A stretch of DNA of 64,000 nucleotides from Pseudomonas syringae (GTDB taxonomy: Bacteria > Pseudomonadota > Gammaproteobacteria > Pseudomonadales > Pseudomonadaceae): the NCBI RefSeq assembly GCF_001698815.1, contig NZ_LGSI01000020.1:257483-321482 (forward strand), in the 5' to 3' direction. The first letter of the stretch is position 1, and every line of letters begins with the position of its first letter. Below, one piece after another: positions 17,076 to 26,511 of this stretch. The notes beneath the pieces were generated by a model. That model was given only the letters and a program-made list of their open reading frames with translations. It did not search any database and had not been told where the DNA came from. The position numbers and the translations under genes were made by a program.

Positions 17076-18017
17076 ATGCTGGGTTACTTTTTACGTCGGG
17101 TGCTGGCCGCCATACCGGTGATGCTGGTGGTCGCACTGTTCGTGTTCCTGCTGCTGCGCCTGTCGCCGGGCGATCCTGCGGCAATCATCGCCGGTGACAT
17201 GGCCAGCCCCGAACAACTGGCGGCGATTCGCGAAAGCCTGGGCCTTAATCAGCCGTTGTACCGACAGTTTTTCGTGTGGATATGGCAACTGCTGCAGGGC
17301 GATTTCAGCACTTCGCTGATGGCCCACACGCCGGTGCTGAACATGATCGGCCAGCGGCTGGAACCGACGCTCAGCCTGGCGCTGGTGTCCATCGTGTTCA
17401 CCATCCTGATCTCGGTCCCCCTGGGAGTACTGGCGGCGTGGAAACACGGCAGCTGGATCGACAACCTAGTGATGTCGACCTCGGTGCTGGGCTTCTCGAT
17501 ACCGGTGTTCGTCATCGGTTACGTGCTGATCACCGTGTTCGCCCTGGAGCTCAAATGGCTGCCGGTGCAAGGGTTTCGCAGTATCAGTGATGGCCTGGGG
17601 CCATTTGCCCAACGCATTGTGCTGCCGGCGTTAACCTTGTCCTCGGTCTACGTGGCACTGGTGGCGCGCATGACCCGGGCCAGCATGCTTGAGGTGCTGG
17701 GCGAGGATTACATCCGTACCGCCCGCGCCAAGGGGCTGGCCGAAGTGCATGTGTTGTTCCGGCACGCGCTGCGCAACGCGATGATTCCGATCCTGACGGT
17801 GATCGGCACCGGCTTCGCGCTAATGATCTCCGGCGTCGTGGTGACTGAAAGCGTGTTCAACATTCCAGGGCTGGGCCGGCTGATCGTCGATGCCGTGCTG
17901 GCCCGCGACTACCCGGTGATCCAGGGCATGATCCTGCTGACCAGCGGCGTGTATGTCGTCATCAATCTGCTGATCGATCTGTCTTATGCGATCAGCGATC
18001 CACGCATTCGCTACTGA
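17076..18017 (+). CDS. Peptide-type ABC transporter permease (DppB-like)
   Basis: About 313 residues beginning [24 protein letters not shown], the standard DppB/OppB N-terminus, with six membrane segments and the EAA loop in [32 protein letters not shown] precedes the ATG at 17076. It pairs with the permease 10 bases downstream. Confidence 0.92.
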   Translation: MLGYFLRRVLAAIPVMLVVALFVFLLLRLSPGDPAAIIAGDMASPEQLAAIRESLGLNQPLYRQFFVWIWQLLQGDFSTSLMAHTPVLNMIGQRLEPTLSLALVSIVFTILISVPLGVLAAWKHGSWIDNLVMSTSVLGFSIPVFVIGYVLITVFALELKWLPVQGFRSISDGLGPFAQRIVLPALTLSSVYVALVARMTRASMLEVLGEDYIRTARAKGLAEVHVLFRHALRNAMIPILTVIGTGFALMISGVVVTESVFNIPGLGRLIVDAVLARDYPVIQGMILLTSGVYVVINLLIDLSYAISDPRIRY

Positions 18018-18027
18018 GGGCAAGGCC

Positions 18028-18903
18028 ATGAGCAAACCCGTTTCTCTGAGCCGGCCCGCGCCCCGGCGGCGACTGATCGCGCTGCCGCGAATGCCGCTGA
18101 CGTCGGCCTTGGCGCTGGTGGTGCTGGTGTTGATCATTGGCATGGCCGTTTTCGCACCTTGGGTGGCCAATCATGACCCGGTGGCACTGGCCCCGGCCTT
18201 TCGCCTGAAACCTGCCAGCGCCGAGTTTTGGTTGGGCACCGACGCCTATGGCCGCGACCTGTTTTCGCGCATCGTGTACGGCGCGCGTATTTCCCTGACC
18301 GTTGGCGTTGGCGTCACCGTGCTGAGCATCCTCATCGGTTTGCCGCTGGGTTTGATCGCTGGCTATTTTCGCGGCCTGGACGCTTTGTTGATGCGGGTGA
18401 TGGACGGGCTGATGGCGATCCCCGGCATCTTGCTGGCGATTGCCATCGTGTCCCTCAGCAGTGCCGGGATCTGGACGATCATGATCGCGATCACGGTCCC
18501 GGAAATCCCGCAGGTGGTGCGTCTGGTGCGCTCACGGGTGTTATCGACGCGCGAAGAACCGTACGTGGAAGCCGCCGTGCTGATGGGCACCTCGACGTTC
18601 AATATCCTCACCCGGCACCTGATGCCCAATACCCTGGCACCGCTGATTGTGCAGGGCACCTACATCTGCGCGTCGGCGATTCTCACTGAAGCGATCCTGT
18701 CGTTTCTCGGCGCGGGGATCGGCACCGAAATCCCGAGCTGGGGCAACATCATCTCCGAAGGCCGCGTGTATTTTCAGCTCAAGCCTTCGCTGGTGTTGTG
18801 GGCCGGTCTTGCGTTGTCGCTGTGCATCTTGTCGATCAATCTGTTGGGGGACGCGGTGCGCGATGCACTCGATCCACGCATGAAGAAAAGGGGCGCCGCA
18901 TGA
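18028..18903 (+). CDS. Peptide-type ABC transporter permease (DppC-like)
   Basis: A DppC/OppC-type permease of 291 residues: WLGTDAYGRDLFSRIVYGARISL near the N-terminus is the family signature, followed by five further membrane segments and the EAA loop (EPYVEAAVLMGTSTFNILTRHLMPN). The stop overlaps the next start (ATGA), so the ATPase is translationally coupled. Confidence 0.92.
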   Translation: MSKPVSLSRPAPRRRLIALPRMPLTSALALVVLVLIIGMAVFAPWVANHDPVALAPAFRLKPASAEFWLGTDAYGRDLFSRIVYGARISLTVGVGVTVLSILIGLPLGLIAGYFRGLDALLMRVMDGLMAIPGILLAIAIVSLSSAGIWTIMIAITVPEIPQVVRLVRSRVLSTREEPYVEAAVLMGTSTFNILTRHLMPNTLAPLIVQGTYICASAILTEAILSFLGAGIGTEIPSWGNIISEGRVYFQLKPSLVLWAGLALSLCILSINLLGDAVRDALDPRMKKRGAA

Positions 18904-20543
18904 GCGATCAACTGAGCGAGACGCTGCGGGTCGAGCAGTTGTGCGTGAACGCCGCAGATGGCACGCCGATCCTGCAAGACATCTCATTCGAAATCCGCCC
19001 CGGCGAAACGTTATGCCTGGTGGGCGAGAGCGGTTCGGGCAAGTCGGTGACCTCACTGGCGACCCTGGGCCTGCTGCCCAAGGATGCGTTGAGTGCAGTC
19101 AGCGGCCGGATCGTGCTGGACGGCGAAGACGTGTTGCAGGTCAGCAATGGCCGGCTCAAGGCCCTGCGCGGCAGCCGCATGGCGATGATTTTCCAAGAGC
19201 CGATGACCGCGCTCAACCCGGTACTCAGCGTCGGCCGCCAGATTGATGAGGTGCTGCAGACCCATACCGACATGAACGCCGCGCAGCGTCGCGTGCAAGT
19301 CATGACCGCGCTGGCGCAGGTGCATCTGCCTGACCTCGGACGTATGTACGACGCCTATCCGCATCAGCTCAGCGGCGGACAGCGTCAGCGCATCATGATT
19401 GCCATGGCGTTGGTCCTCGAACCGCGCCTGTTGATCGCCGATGAGCCAACCACCGCGCTGGACGTCACCACCCAGCAACAGATCCTCAAGCTGATCCGCG
19501 AGCTGCAACACAAGCACGGCACGGCAGTGTTGTTCATCACCCACGATATGGGCGTGGTGGTGGACATCGCCGACCGGGTTTGCGTCATGCGCCAGGGCCG
19601 TATCGTCGAGTCCGGCACGGTGGCAGATGTCTTGTCCCGCCCCCGTGAGGACTACACCAAAGCCTTGCTCGCGGCAGTGCCCGGCCTTGAGCCAAGGGCG
19701 GCACGGCATGAGGTCTACAGTGCCCAGGTGGTGCTCGACGTCAGCGAGCTGGGCAAGGTGTATCTGCCAGCGGGCGGTGCCTGGTGTTGGTTGGGCAAAG
19801 CCCGTGAAGGCACGCGCGCCGTGCATGATGTGTCGTTCACCCTCAAGCGTGGACGGACCCTGGGCATCGTCGGCGAGAGCGGGTCCGGAAAATCCACGGT
19901 AGCCCGTTGCGTGATGCGCTTGCTGGCCCCGACCCATGGCGCAATCAGGGTCACCGGCAAGGACATTTCCGAATTGTCGGCGGCCAGTCTCAAGCCGCAC
20001 CGCAAGCGCATCCAGATGATCTTTCAGGACCCCAACCGTTCGCTCAACCCGCGCGTCAGCATTGGCAAAAGCCTGGTGGAGGGACCGATGAACCATGGTG
20101 TGCCGTTCGCTGAGGCGTGGGCGCGCGGTCAGGAGTTGTTGGAGCTGGTGGGGTTGCCTGCCGATGCGATCGAGCGTTATCCGCATCAGTTTTCCGGCGG
20201 ACAGCGGCAACGCATTGCCATTGCCCGCGCGCTGGCCATGGAGCCGGACGTGATCGTCGCCGACGAGGCCGTTTCTGCGCTCGACGTCTCGGTGCAGGCG
20301 CAAGTGTTGCAACTGCTGCAGGACATTCAGCGGCGCATGGGGGTGGCCATCCTGTTCATCACCCATGACCTGCGCGTGGCGGCGCAATTGTGCGACGACG
20401 TGCTGGTGATGCATCGCGGGCAGGTCGTCGAGTACGGCCCGGCAGCTCTGGTCCTGACGCAGCCGCAGCAACCCTATACCCAGCAATTGATGGACGCGGT
20501 GCCCGGCAAGGGTTGGAATTTTGCTGCGGGCCAGAGGACGTGA
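18900..20543 (+). CDS. Fused ABC transporter ATP-binding protein (DppD-DppF type)
   Basis: A single 547-residue chain with two complete ATPase domains. Walker A GESGSGKS occurs twice, the signatures are [15 protein letters not shown] and [15 protein letters not shown], and the Walker B motifs are [12 protein letters not shown] and [12 protein letters not shown]. This is the fused arrangement of peptide importers such as GsiA. The linker around residues 260-300 includes the Cys-poor C-terminal extension typical of this family. ATG overlaps the preceding stop. It energises the two upstream permeases. Confidence 0.93.
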   Translation: MSDQLSETLRVEQLCVNAADGTPILQDISFEIRPGETLCLVGESGSGKSVTSLATLGLLPKDALSAVSGRIVLDGEDVLQVSNGRLKALRGSRMAMIFQEPMTALNPVLSVGRQIDEVLQTHTDMNAAQRRVQVMTALAQVHLPDLGRMYDAYPHQLSGGQRQRIMIAMALVLEPRLLIADEPTTALDVTTQQQILKLIRELQHKHGTAVLFITHDMGVVVDIADRVCVMRQGRIVESGTVADVLSRPREDYTKALLAAVPGLEPRAARHEVYSAQVVLDVSELGKVYLPAGGAWCWLGKAREGTRAVHDVSFTLKRGRTLGIVGESGSGKSTVARCVMRLLAPTHGAIRVTGKDISELSAASLKPHRKRIQMIFQDPNRSLNPRVSIGKSLVEGPMNHGVPFAEAWARGQELLELVGLPADAIERYPHQFSGGQRQRIAIARALAMEPDVIVADEAVSALDVSVQAQVLQLLQDIQRRMGVAILFITHDLRVAAQLCDDVLVMHRGQVVEYGPAALVLTQPQQPYTQQLMDAVPGKGWNFAAGQRT

Positions 20544-20545
20544 GC

Positions 20546-21994
20546 ATGACCTTCGATTTACTGTTTCGCGGTGTCACCGTGGTCGATGGCACGGGTGCCA
20601 AGCCGTATGTCGCCGACCTTGCGACCCAGGGCGATCGCATTGTCGCCATCGGCAATCTGGCGGGTCATGAGGCGGTGCGCAGCATCGATGGCAGCGGGCG
20701 CTGCCTGATGCCCGGTTTCATCGACGTGCACACCCACGACGACACCAACGTCATTCGCACCCCGGAAATGCTGGCCAAGATTTCTCAGGGCGTGACCACA
20801 GTCATCGTCGGCAACTGCGGCATCAGCGCATCACCGGTTACGCTGCCCGGTGTGCCGCCGGACCCGATGAACCTGCTCGGCACCCAGGACGCGTTCGTCT
20901 ACCCCACATTCACGGCTTACGCTGACGCGGTCGAGCAGGCTGTCCCCAGCGTCAACGTCGCAGCCTTGATTGGCCACACGGCTTTGCGCGCCAACGTCAT
21001 GGTGCAGTTTGATCGTGCTGCACTGGACAGCGAGCTCGACGTGATGTGTCTGGCGCTGGAAAACGCGCTGCAGGCAGGTGCCATCGGCCTGAGTTCCGGG
21101 TTGGCGTACACCAATGCCAAGCAGGCGCCGATGGCCGAGATGCAGCGCCTGGTGGACATCGTCGGCGCCCATGGCGCGCTGTACACCACGCACATGCGCA
21201 ATGAACACGATGGGCTGCTGGACTCCCTGCAAGAGTCATTCACGACCGCGCGCAATGCCGGGGCAGACCTGGTGATTTCCCATCTCAAGTGCGCTGGCGC
21301 CGGTAACTGGGGGCAAGCGCCGCTGGCCCTTGCCGCGCTGGAGAACGCCGCCAGTGAGCAATCCTGCAATTGCGACTGTTACCCCTATTCGGCCAGCTCG
21401 ACCACACTGGATGCCTGGCGCGTGGATGGGCAGATGGAGATTTACATCACCTGGTCCGACCCTCACCCGGAAATGGCCCGCCAGACGCTCAACGACATCG
21501 CCGCCCAGTGGGGTGTTTCGCAGTGGGAAGCCACCGAGCGACTGCGCCCGGCTGGCGCGATCTACCACATGATGAGCGAAGACGACGTGCGCAGGATTCT
21601 CGCGCATCCGTTGTCGATGGTCGGTTCCGACGGTCTGCCCAACGACCCCAATCCGCACCCGCGGCTGTGGGGCACGTTTCCTCGGGTATTGGCGCATTAT
21701 TGCCGCGACCTGAAACTGTTCGATCTGGCCGAAGCAGTGCGCAAGATGACCGGATTATCGGCGACGCGGTTTCGTCTGCAGGACCGTGGTGTGCTGCGCG
21801 AAGGCGCCTTCGCCGACCTGACGCTGGTGGACATGCTGCGCATCGAGGATGTCGCCACATACAGCGACCCTTGTCGGCAGGCGCCGGGCATTGATCTGGT
21901 GGTGGTCAATGGCGTGGTCAGCTACGAAGGCGGCAGGGTGCAGGGGCGGCAAGGGCGCTTGCTCAAGCGCCAGCCTGCTGCTGTTGTGGGTTAG
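20546..21994 (+). CDS. N-acyl-D-amino acid deacylase (D-aminoacylase)
   Basis: An amidohydrolase-superfamily zinc enzyme of 482 residues that removes N-acyl groups from D-amino acids. Metal ligands are visible: H62 and H64 in GFIDVHTHDD, C91 in VGNCGISASP, H216, H246 in ISHLKCAGAGNWG and D362 in MVGSDGLPNDPNPHPRLWG. The last motif and the bridging cysteine are characteristic of D-aminoacylase rather than dihydropyrimidinase. The ATG at 20546 follows the ATPase stop by two bases, so it belongs to the importer operon; the gene after the transporter therefore states what is likely imported. It overlaps the convergent RidA gene by four bases. Confidence 0.92.
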   Translation: MTFDLLFRGVTVVDGTGAKPYVADLATQGDRIVAIGNLAGHEAVRSIDGSGRCLMPGFIDVHTHDDTNVIRTPEMLAKISQGVTTVIVGNCGISASPVTLPGVPPDPMNLLGTQDAFVYPTFTAYADAVEQAVPSVNVAALIGHTALRANVMVQFDRAALDSELDVMCLALENALQAGAIGLSSGLAYTNAKQAPMAEMQRLVDIVGAHGALYTTHMRNEHDGLLDSLQESFTTARNAGADLVISHLKCAGAGNWGQAPLALAALENAASEQSCNCDCYPYSASSTTLDAWRVDGQMEIYITWSDPHPEMARQTLNDIAAQWGVSQWEATERLRPAGAIYHMMSEDDVRRILAHPLSMVGSDGLPNDPNPHPRLWGTFPRVLAHYCRDLKLFDLAEAVRKMTGLSATRFRLQDRGVLREGAFADLTLVDMLRIEDVATYSDPCRQAPGIDLVVVNGVVSYEGGRVQGRQGRLLKRQPAAVVG

Positions 21995-22347
21995 GCGCCG
22001 ATGGCGGCGGTCAGCATAATTTCGACCAGCACGTCCGGTGACGCCAGGTCGGCCTGGATCGTGGCGCGGGCGGGGGCGGCGCCTTCGGGCAACCATTGGC
22101 TCCAGACTTCATTCATGGCGGCGAAGTCGGCGCTGATGTCCTTGAGCCAGATCTGGGCGCTGAGCAATTTTGATTTATCGCTGCCGGACTGGGCGAGCAG
22201 GGCATCGATCTTGGCCAGCACCTGGCGGGTCTGGCCTGCGCAATCGGCACCGCGATCATCGGGCACCTGGCCGGACAACCACGCCAGACCGCTGTGGACG
22301 ACGGCGCCGGACAGTCGTGGATTAACGGAAATTCTCTGGATGCTCAT
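21991..22347 (-). CDS. RidA-family imine/enamine deaminase
   Basis: A 118-residue RidA (YjgF/YER057c/UK114) protein: AVVHSGLAWLSGQVPDD, QVLAKIDALLAQSGSDKSKLLSAQIWLKD and APARATIQADLASPDVLVEI with the catalytic-type Arg. These enzymes hydrolyse reactive imines or enamines released by PLP and flavin enzymes. In this setting it would clear imino acids produced by the neighbouring DadA-type dehydrogenase. AGGAG precedes the ATG. Its start is 132 bases from the divergent dehydrogenase gene. Confidence 0.9.
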   Translation of the reverse strand: MSIQRISVNPRLSGAVVHSGLAWLSGQVPDDRGADCAGQTRQVLAKIDALLAQSGSDKSKLLSAQIWLKDISADFAAMNEVWSQWLPEGAAPARATIQADLASPDVLVEIMLTAAIGA

Positions 22348-22479
22348 GGCAACTCCTGACGGGGTAATGGATCGGCAACGCTAACCAAGCTCGTCGCGCA
22401 TTGCCATGAACAAATTGACGGTCGGCCATAACCTGGTGCTATGGCCACCGTCGCGACTCGCAATTGAAAGGGGAACGCT

Positions 22480-23727
22480 GTGCAGGTAGTGGTGATAGGA
22501 GCGGGTGTGGTGGGTCTGACCAGCGCCTGGTATCTGGCGCAACAGGGCGTGCAGGTCACGCTGGTGGACCGTCATGCCGATGTTGCGCAAGAGACCAGCT
22601 TCGCCAACGGCGGACAACTGAGCTACAGCTACGTGGCGCCCTTGGCTGATCCGGGAGTGATCGGCAAATTGCCGCAGTGGTTGTTGCGCGGTGATTCGCC
22701 GCTGCGTTTCAGGCCGCGCCTGGACCCGATGCAGTGGCGCTGGTGCCTGGAATTTCTGCGCGCCTGCAACGACGCACAAGTGCGCCGCACGATTGGCCAG
22801 ATGCTCAGCTTGTCGTACCTGAGCCGCGATTCGCTGAACGAGCTGTTGGCCGCGCATCCTCTGGATTTCGATCTGATTCGCACCGGCAAACTGGTGGTGT
22901 ACCGTGATCAGCAGGCGTTGGTCGCTGCCGAACCGATGGTCGATTGGCAACGTACGCTGGGCGCTGACCAGCAGGTCCTCGACGGCCCGGCTTGCGTGGC
23001 CCTTGAACCGGCGCTTCAGGCCATTGGCGATAACTTGGCCGGCGGTATCTACACGCCGGGCGAAGCGACCGGCGATTGCCTGCGCTTTTGTCAGGGCTTG
23101 AAAGGCCTGCTCGCGCAGCTGCCAAACGTGCGGCTGGCACTTGGGGTCCAGGTGCAGGCGTTGGTGAGCGAACGCTCGCGCGTTGTCGCGGTGCGCACCG
23201 ATCAGGGCGATCTGCCAGCCGATGCGGTGGTGGTCACGGCGGGGATGTTCAGTGTGTCGTTGCTCAAGCCGCTGGGGATTTCACTGCCGCTGTACGCCCT
23301 GCGCGGCTACAGCTTGAGCGTGCAGCTGGACCCTGGCATGCAGGCGCCACGCTTGAGCGTGACCGATGCCGCGCGCAAGGTGGTCTACGCGCCGCTGGCC
23401 CGGCAGCTGCGCATCGCCGCGATGGTGGATATGGGCGTGAGCCGGGCTGATGTCGACCCGGCGCGCATCACTCTGCTCAAGCAGCAAGTGGCCGAGACCT
23501 TCCCGCAGCTGGATTTGAACAATGCACAGGCGTGGGCGGGGTTACGTCCCAGTACCGCCCATAGCAAACCCATCGTTGGGCGCGCGGGCGACTTCAGCAA
23601 TCTGTGGCTGAACGTCGGGCAGGGTGCCCTGGGTTTCACCCTGGCACTGGGCAGCGCCCGGCTGCTGGCCGCGCAGATGCTCAACGAACCCTTGCCCATC
23701 GATTCGGCACCGTTTCAGTTGCGATAG
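22480..23727 (+). CDS. D-amino acid dehydrogenase, DadA-type FAD oxidoreductase
   Basis: A 415-residue flavoprotein of the DadA small-subunit family: the FAD loop GAGVVG at residues 7-12, ETSFANGGQLSYSYVAPLADPG, and the C-terminal WAGLRPSTAHSKPIVGRAGDFSNLWLNVGQGALGFT, almost as in E. coli DadA. It oxidises D-amino acids to imino acids, passing electrons to the respiratory chain, and sits at the inner membrane face. Start is GTG at 22480 with AAAGGGG upstream. No dadX (alanine racemase) lies nearby, so this is probably a second, island-specific copy rather than the housekeeping dadA. Confidence 0.9.
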   Translation: MQVVVIGAGVVGLTSAWYLAQQGVQVTLVDRHADVAQETSFANGGQLSYSYVAPLADPGVIGKLPQWLLRGDSPLRFRPRLDPMQWRWCLEFLRACNDAQVRRTIGQMLSLSYLSRDSLNELLAAHPLDFDLIRTGKLVVYRDQQALVAAEPMVDWQRTLGADQQVLDGPACVALEPALQAIGDNLAGGIYTPGEATGDCLRFCQGLKGLLAQLPNVRLALGVQVQALVSERSRVVAVRTDQGDLPADAVVVTAGMFSVSLLKPLGISLPLYALRGYSLSVQLDPGMQAPRLSVTDAARKVVYAPLARQLRIAAMVDMGVSRADVDPARITLLKQQVAETFPQLDLNNAQAWAGLRPSTAHSKPIVGRAGDFSNLWLNVGQGALGFTLALGSARLLAAQMLNEPLPIDSAPFQLR

Positions 23728-23813
23728 GGATTGATCGCTGCGACTTGCCTGATACACCGTAATCGCGGCTGAGGCTTGCTCGTCAGTTCATAACACACTG
23801 AGCGCCTTTGACT

Positions 23814-24590
23814 TCATTTTGCTCCGACCACCGCCGCCATCGGCGCAATCTGCACACCGGCGCCCTCAAGTAACGTGCGCAGCTGTTCGGCCATATCCGT
23901 GGCGCCCGGCGTGTCGCCGTGCAGGCAAACGGTGTCGATCCGCACGGGCATGCGTGTGCCGTCGACGGTGGTGATGGCTTGCTCTTCGATCATGCGCAGC
24001 ACGCGGGTGGCGGCGATTTCGCTGTCATGAATAACAGCGCCCGGCAATTTTCGCGAGACCAGGTTGCCGTTGGCGGCATAGGCGCGGTCAGCGTAGATCT
24101 CCCGCGCCATGCGCAGACCCAGTTGCTCACCGGCACGCTCGGTTTCGAGGCCGGGCATCACCACGAAAATCAAATCCGGGTCGACGGCCTTGATCGCGCG
24201 CGCCACAGCCAGCGCCAGTTCCGGGTCTTCATTGGCCATGTTGCCCAGTGCGCCATGCGTCTTGACGTGTTGCAGGGGCAACCCGGCTGCGTGCGCGAGC
24301 GCTTTGAACGCCCCGATCTGGTAAATGATCTGGCGTTCGATCTGTGCCGGGCTATCGCCACGAATCTGCCGACGACCGAAACCGTGCAGGTCGAGGAAAC
24401 TGGGGTGGGCGCCGACCGCGACCCCTTTGTCACGCGCCATGGCGGCGGTGGCAAACATGATGTCGGGATCACCGGCATGAAATCCGCAGGCGATGTTCGC
24501 AGAGCTGACGATGTCGAGCATTGTGCTGTCATCGCCCATCTTCCAGGCGCCAAAGCCTTCACCCATGTCGCAGTTCAAGTCGATCAGCAT
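23814..24590 (-). CDS. pxpA: 5-oxoprolinase subunit A (LamB/YcsF family)
   Basis: A 258-residue LamB/YcsF protein: DLNCDMGEGFGAW at the N-terminus, ANIACGFHAGDP, GAHPSFLDLHGFGRR, VKTHGALGNMA and VCLHGDTPGA are the family's conserved blocks. With PxpB and PxpC it forms the ATP-dependent 5-oxoprolinase that opens pyroglutamate to glutamate. The ATG at 24588-24590 (AAAGGTGA upstream) is used rather than 24617. It is divergent from pxpBC instead of co-directional, an arrangement that needs two promoters in the 157-base gap. Confidence 0.9.
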   Translation of the reverse strand: MLIDLNCDMGEGFGAWKMGDDSTMLDIVSSANIACGFHAGDPDIMFATAAMARDKGVAVGAHPSFLDLHGFGRRQIRGDSPAQIERQIIYQIGAFKALAHAAGLPLQHVKTHGALGNMANEDPELALAVARAIKAVDPDLIFVVMPGLETERAGEQLGLRMAREIYADRAYAANGNLVSRKLPGAVIHDSEIAATRVLRMIEEQAITTVDGTRMPVRIDTVCLHGDTPGATDMAEQLRTLLEGAGVQIAPMAAVVGAK

Positions 24591-24705
24591 GCAGTCACCT
24601 TTGAGACCATTAACCATCGTGATTCGGTTGACCCCGGCATCACACCGGGCGATTGTGCGGGCACAAGGGCTATCTTTCGTATCGGCATATTGCCAGAATA
24701 CTTAT

Positions 24706-24713
24706 GGTATTCC
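24706..24713. promoter_or_regulatory. GGTATTCC, near-copy of the island operator
   Basis: In the pxpA/pxpBC divergent gap, GGTATTCCAAAAGCATTCC differs by one base in its core from GGTATACC at 2464 and 10417 and has a similar downstream half. It may bind the same GntR-type regulator. Confidence 0.3.
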
Positions 24714-24747
24714 AAAAGCATTCCATCGTTTTGCGGAGAGTTGAGCA

Positions 24748-25479
24748 GTGAACATCGAGGAGCCCGAGCCGTCTCTACGCATTGCGCCAATCGCCGATCA
24801 TGCGCTGTATATCGATTTTGGCGAAGTGATCGATGCGGCGGTCAATCAGCGCGTCACGGCCCTGGCCAAGCGTGTCGGCGAGGCACGTATCGATGGCGTC
24901 ACCGGCCTGATCCCCACCTACCGCGCGTTGACTGTGGCGTACGACTGCACCCGCATCCGGCAAGGGCGCCTGATCGGGCACATTGAGCGGCTGTTGGCTG
25001 AGCCCGATGCGGCGGCTGACCCCGTGCGCAGCTGGGAGGTGCCGGTGGCCTATGGCGGTGAACACGGTGTCGATCTTCAATGGCTGTCTGAGCATCACCA
25101 ACTGGATCCTGACACCGTCATTCGCTTGCACAGCGCGGTGGGTTATCGCGTCTACATGATCGGCTTCATGCCAGGGTTCGCCTACCTGGGCGGGCTGGAC
25201 GCGCGGCTGCACACCTCGCGCCGCGAGTCCCCCCGGCTGAAAACCCCAGCGGGCTCGGTCAGCATTGGCGGCATGCAAACGGCCGTGGCCTCGGTCGAGG
25301 CGCCGAGCGGCTGGCACCTGATCGGTCGAACCCCGGCGCGCAGTTTCGAGCCGTCGCGTGAGCAGCCGTTTCTGTTCAGCGCCGGTGACGAAATCCGCTT
25401 TACCCCCATCAGCACCGAGGAATTCGATGCGCTGTGGGCACAACCTGATTACGTCCCGCAATGGACCTGGCGCACATGA
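24748..25479 (+). CDS. pxpB: 5-oxoprolinase subunit B (KipI-like)
   Basis: A 243-residue KipI/PxpB protein: DHALYIDFGEVID, GLIPTYRALTVAYD, GYRVYMIGFMPGFAYLGGLD and TPAGSVSIGGMQTAVASVEAPSGWHLIGRTP are diagnostic. Start is GTG at 24748. It acts in one complex with PxpC, whose start overlaps its stop (ATGA). The set would convert 5-oxoproline, a product of glutamine or glutamate N-terminal cyclisation, to glutamate. Confidence 0.92.
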   Translation: MNIEEPEPSLRIAPIADHALYIDFGEVIDAAVNQRVTALAKRVGEARIDGVTGLIPTYRALTVAYDCTRIRQGRLIGHIERLLAEPDAAADPVRSWEVPVAYGGEHGVDLQWLSEHHQLDPDTVIRLHSAVGYRVYMIGFMPGFAYLGGLDARLHTSRRESPRLKTPAGSVSIGGMQTAVASVEAPSGWHLIGRTPARSFEPSREQPFLFSAGDEIRFTPISTEEFDALWAQPDYVPQWTWRT

Positions 25480-26441
25480 GCAGTTTTCACGTTTTGAATC
25501 CGGGGCTGCTCACCACGCTGCAGGATCGTGGCCGCACAGGCTATGAGGATCGCGGCGTGCCGCCCTCCGGTGCGCTCGATGAATTGAGTTTTGCCATCGC
25601 CAATGCACTGGTTGGCAACCAGGCTGGCACTGGCGCGCTTGAGTTCACGCTGGTCGGCGGGCAGTTTCGCGCAGGAGAGGGCGGTTGCGTCATCGCAGTC
25701 ACGGGGGACATGCAGGTGTTCATCGACGATCAGCCCGTCGCGCCCTATCAGTGCCACGTACTGAGTTCGGGCGACGTGCTCAAAATCGGTCGGGTATTGA
25801 GCGGGGCTCGCGGTTATCTGGCGGTTGCCGGTGGGTTTGCAGCCGAGCCGGTACTGGGCAGCGTCTCGACCTTGGTGCGCGGCGCACTGGGCGGCTTTGC
25901 CGGCCGCGCCCTGGCCAAGGGTGACGAGTTACCGCTGGCGGCGCCTTCGCAATACTTGCCATTGGCCGCGCGCGCGCCCGGTCAGCGCCTTCTGCCGCAA
26001 CGAGAGCATCAGCCGCTGAGGGTCGTGTTAGGTCCGCAACAGGCACATTTCAGCCCGGCGCAAGTTCGGCGCTTTCTCAGAGAATCCTTCCAGGTGTCAG
26101 GCCAGAGCGACCGCATGGGCTACCGCCTGACCGGCCCGGTCATTACTCATCTCAAAGGCTTCAATATCGTCTCGGATGCAATCAGCACCGGCAGCGTGCA
26201 GATCCCCGGCAGTGGTCATCCGATTATCGCCATGCATGATCGGCAAACCACCGGTGGATATCCGAAAATCGCCACGGTGATTCGTGCGGACCTGGCCCGC
26301 CTGGGGCAACTCAAGCCGGGCGACTGGCTGAGCTTTGCCGAGGTCTCGGTGGAGGACGCCGAAGAACTGTGGTGCGAGCGTCAGGTGCTGCTCAACGCAT
26401 ATCTGGATGAACTGTTGATGCGCTACCGCCGTCGCCGTTGA
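25476..26441 (+). CDS. pxpC: 5-oxoprolinase subunit C (KipA-like, biotin-dependent carboxylase-related)
   Basis: A 321-residue protein of the allophanate hydrolase subunit 2/KipA family: NPGLLTTLQDRGRTGYEDRGVPPSGALDE, LEFTLVGGQFR, SDRMGYRLTGP and HDRQTTGGYPKIATVI. The ATG at 25476 overlaps the pxpB stop and fits the family N-terminus better than 25461. Third subunit of the ATP-dependent 5-oxoprolinase. Confidence 0.92.
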   Translation: MSSFHVLNPGLLTTLQDRGRTGYEDRGVPPSGALDELSFAIANALVGNQAGTGALEFTLVGGQFRAGEGGCVIAVTGDMQVFIDDQPVAPYQCHVLSSGDVLKIGRVLSGARGYLAVAGGFAAEPVLGSVSTLVRGALGGFAGRALAKGDELPLAAPSQYLPLAARAPGQRLLPQREHQPLRVVLGPQQAHFSPAQVRRFLRESFQVSGQSDRMGYRLTGPVITHLKGFNIVSDAISTGSVQIPGSGHPIIAMHDRQTTGGYPKIATVIRADLARLGQLKPGDWLSFAEVSVEDAEELWCERQVLLNAYLDELLMRYRRRR

Positions 26442-26459
26442 ACACTGAAGCCCGCTGAC

Positions 26460-26511
26460 CTGTAGGTGCGAGACTTGCTCCAACAAACGGGCAAGCCTCG
26501 GGCCTACACAG
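26460..26511. repeat. REP-like hairpin between convergent genes
   Basis: A 52-base imperfect dyad: CTGTAGG...GAG.CTTGC on the left pairs with GCAAG.CTC...CCTACACAG on the right. Its sequence resembles the repeated extragenic palindromes of Pseudomonas (GCAAGCCTCGG-type cores). It separates pxpC from the convergent binding-protein gene and may work as a bidirectional terminator. Confidence 0.6.

Noticed and set aside
15742-17184. 480-codon open frame on the minus strand
   Set aside because: Lies entirely opposite the well-supported binding-protein and permease genes; its low-complexity His/Arg/Gly-rich translation is typical of antisense frames in GC-rich DNA.
19053-20486. 477-codon open frame on the minus strand
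   Set aside because: Antisense to the fused ABC ATPase, whose Walker and signature motifs are intact; no recognisable domain of its own.
22480-23727. Housekeeping dadA of a dadRAX operon
   Set aside because: No dadX or Lrp-type regulator gene adjoins it; RidA and D-aminoacylase do.
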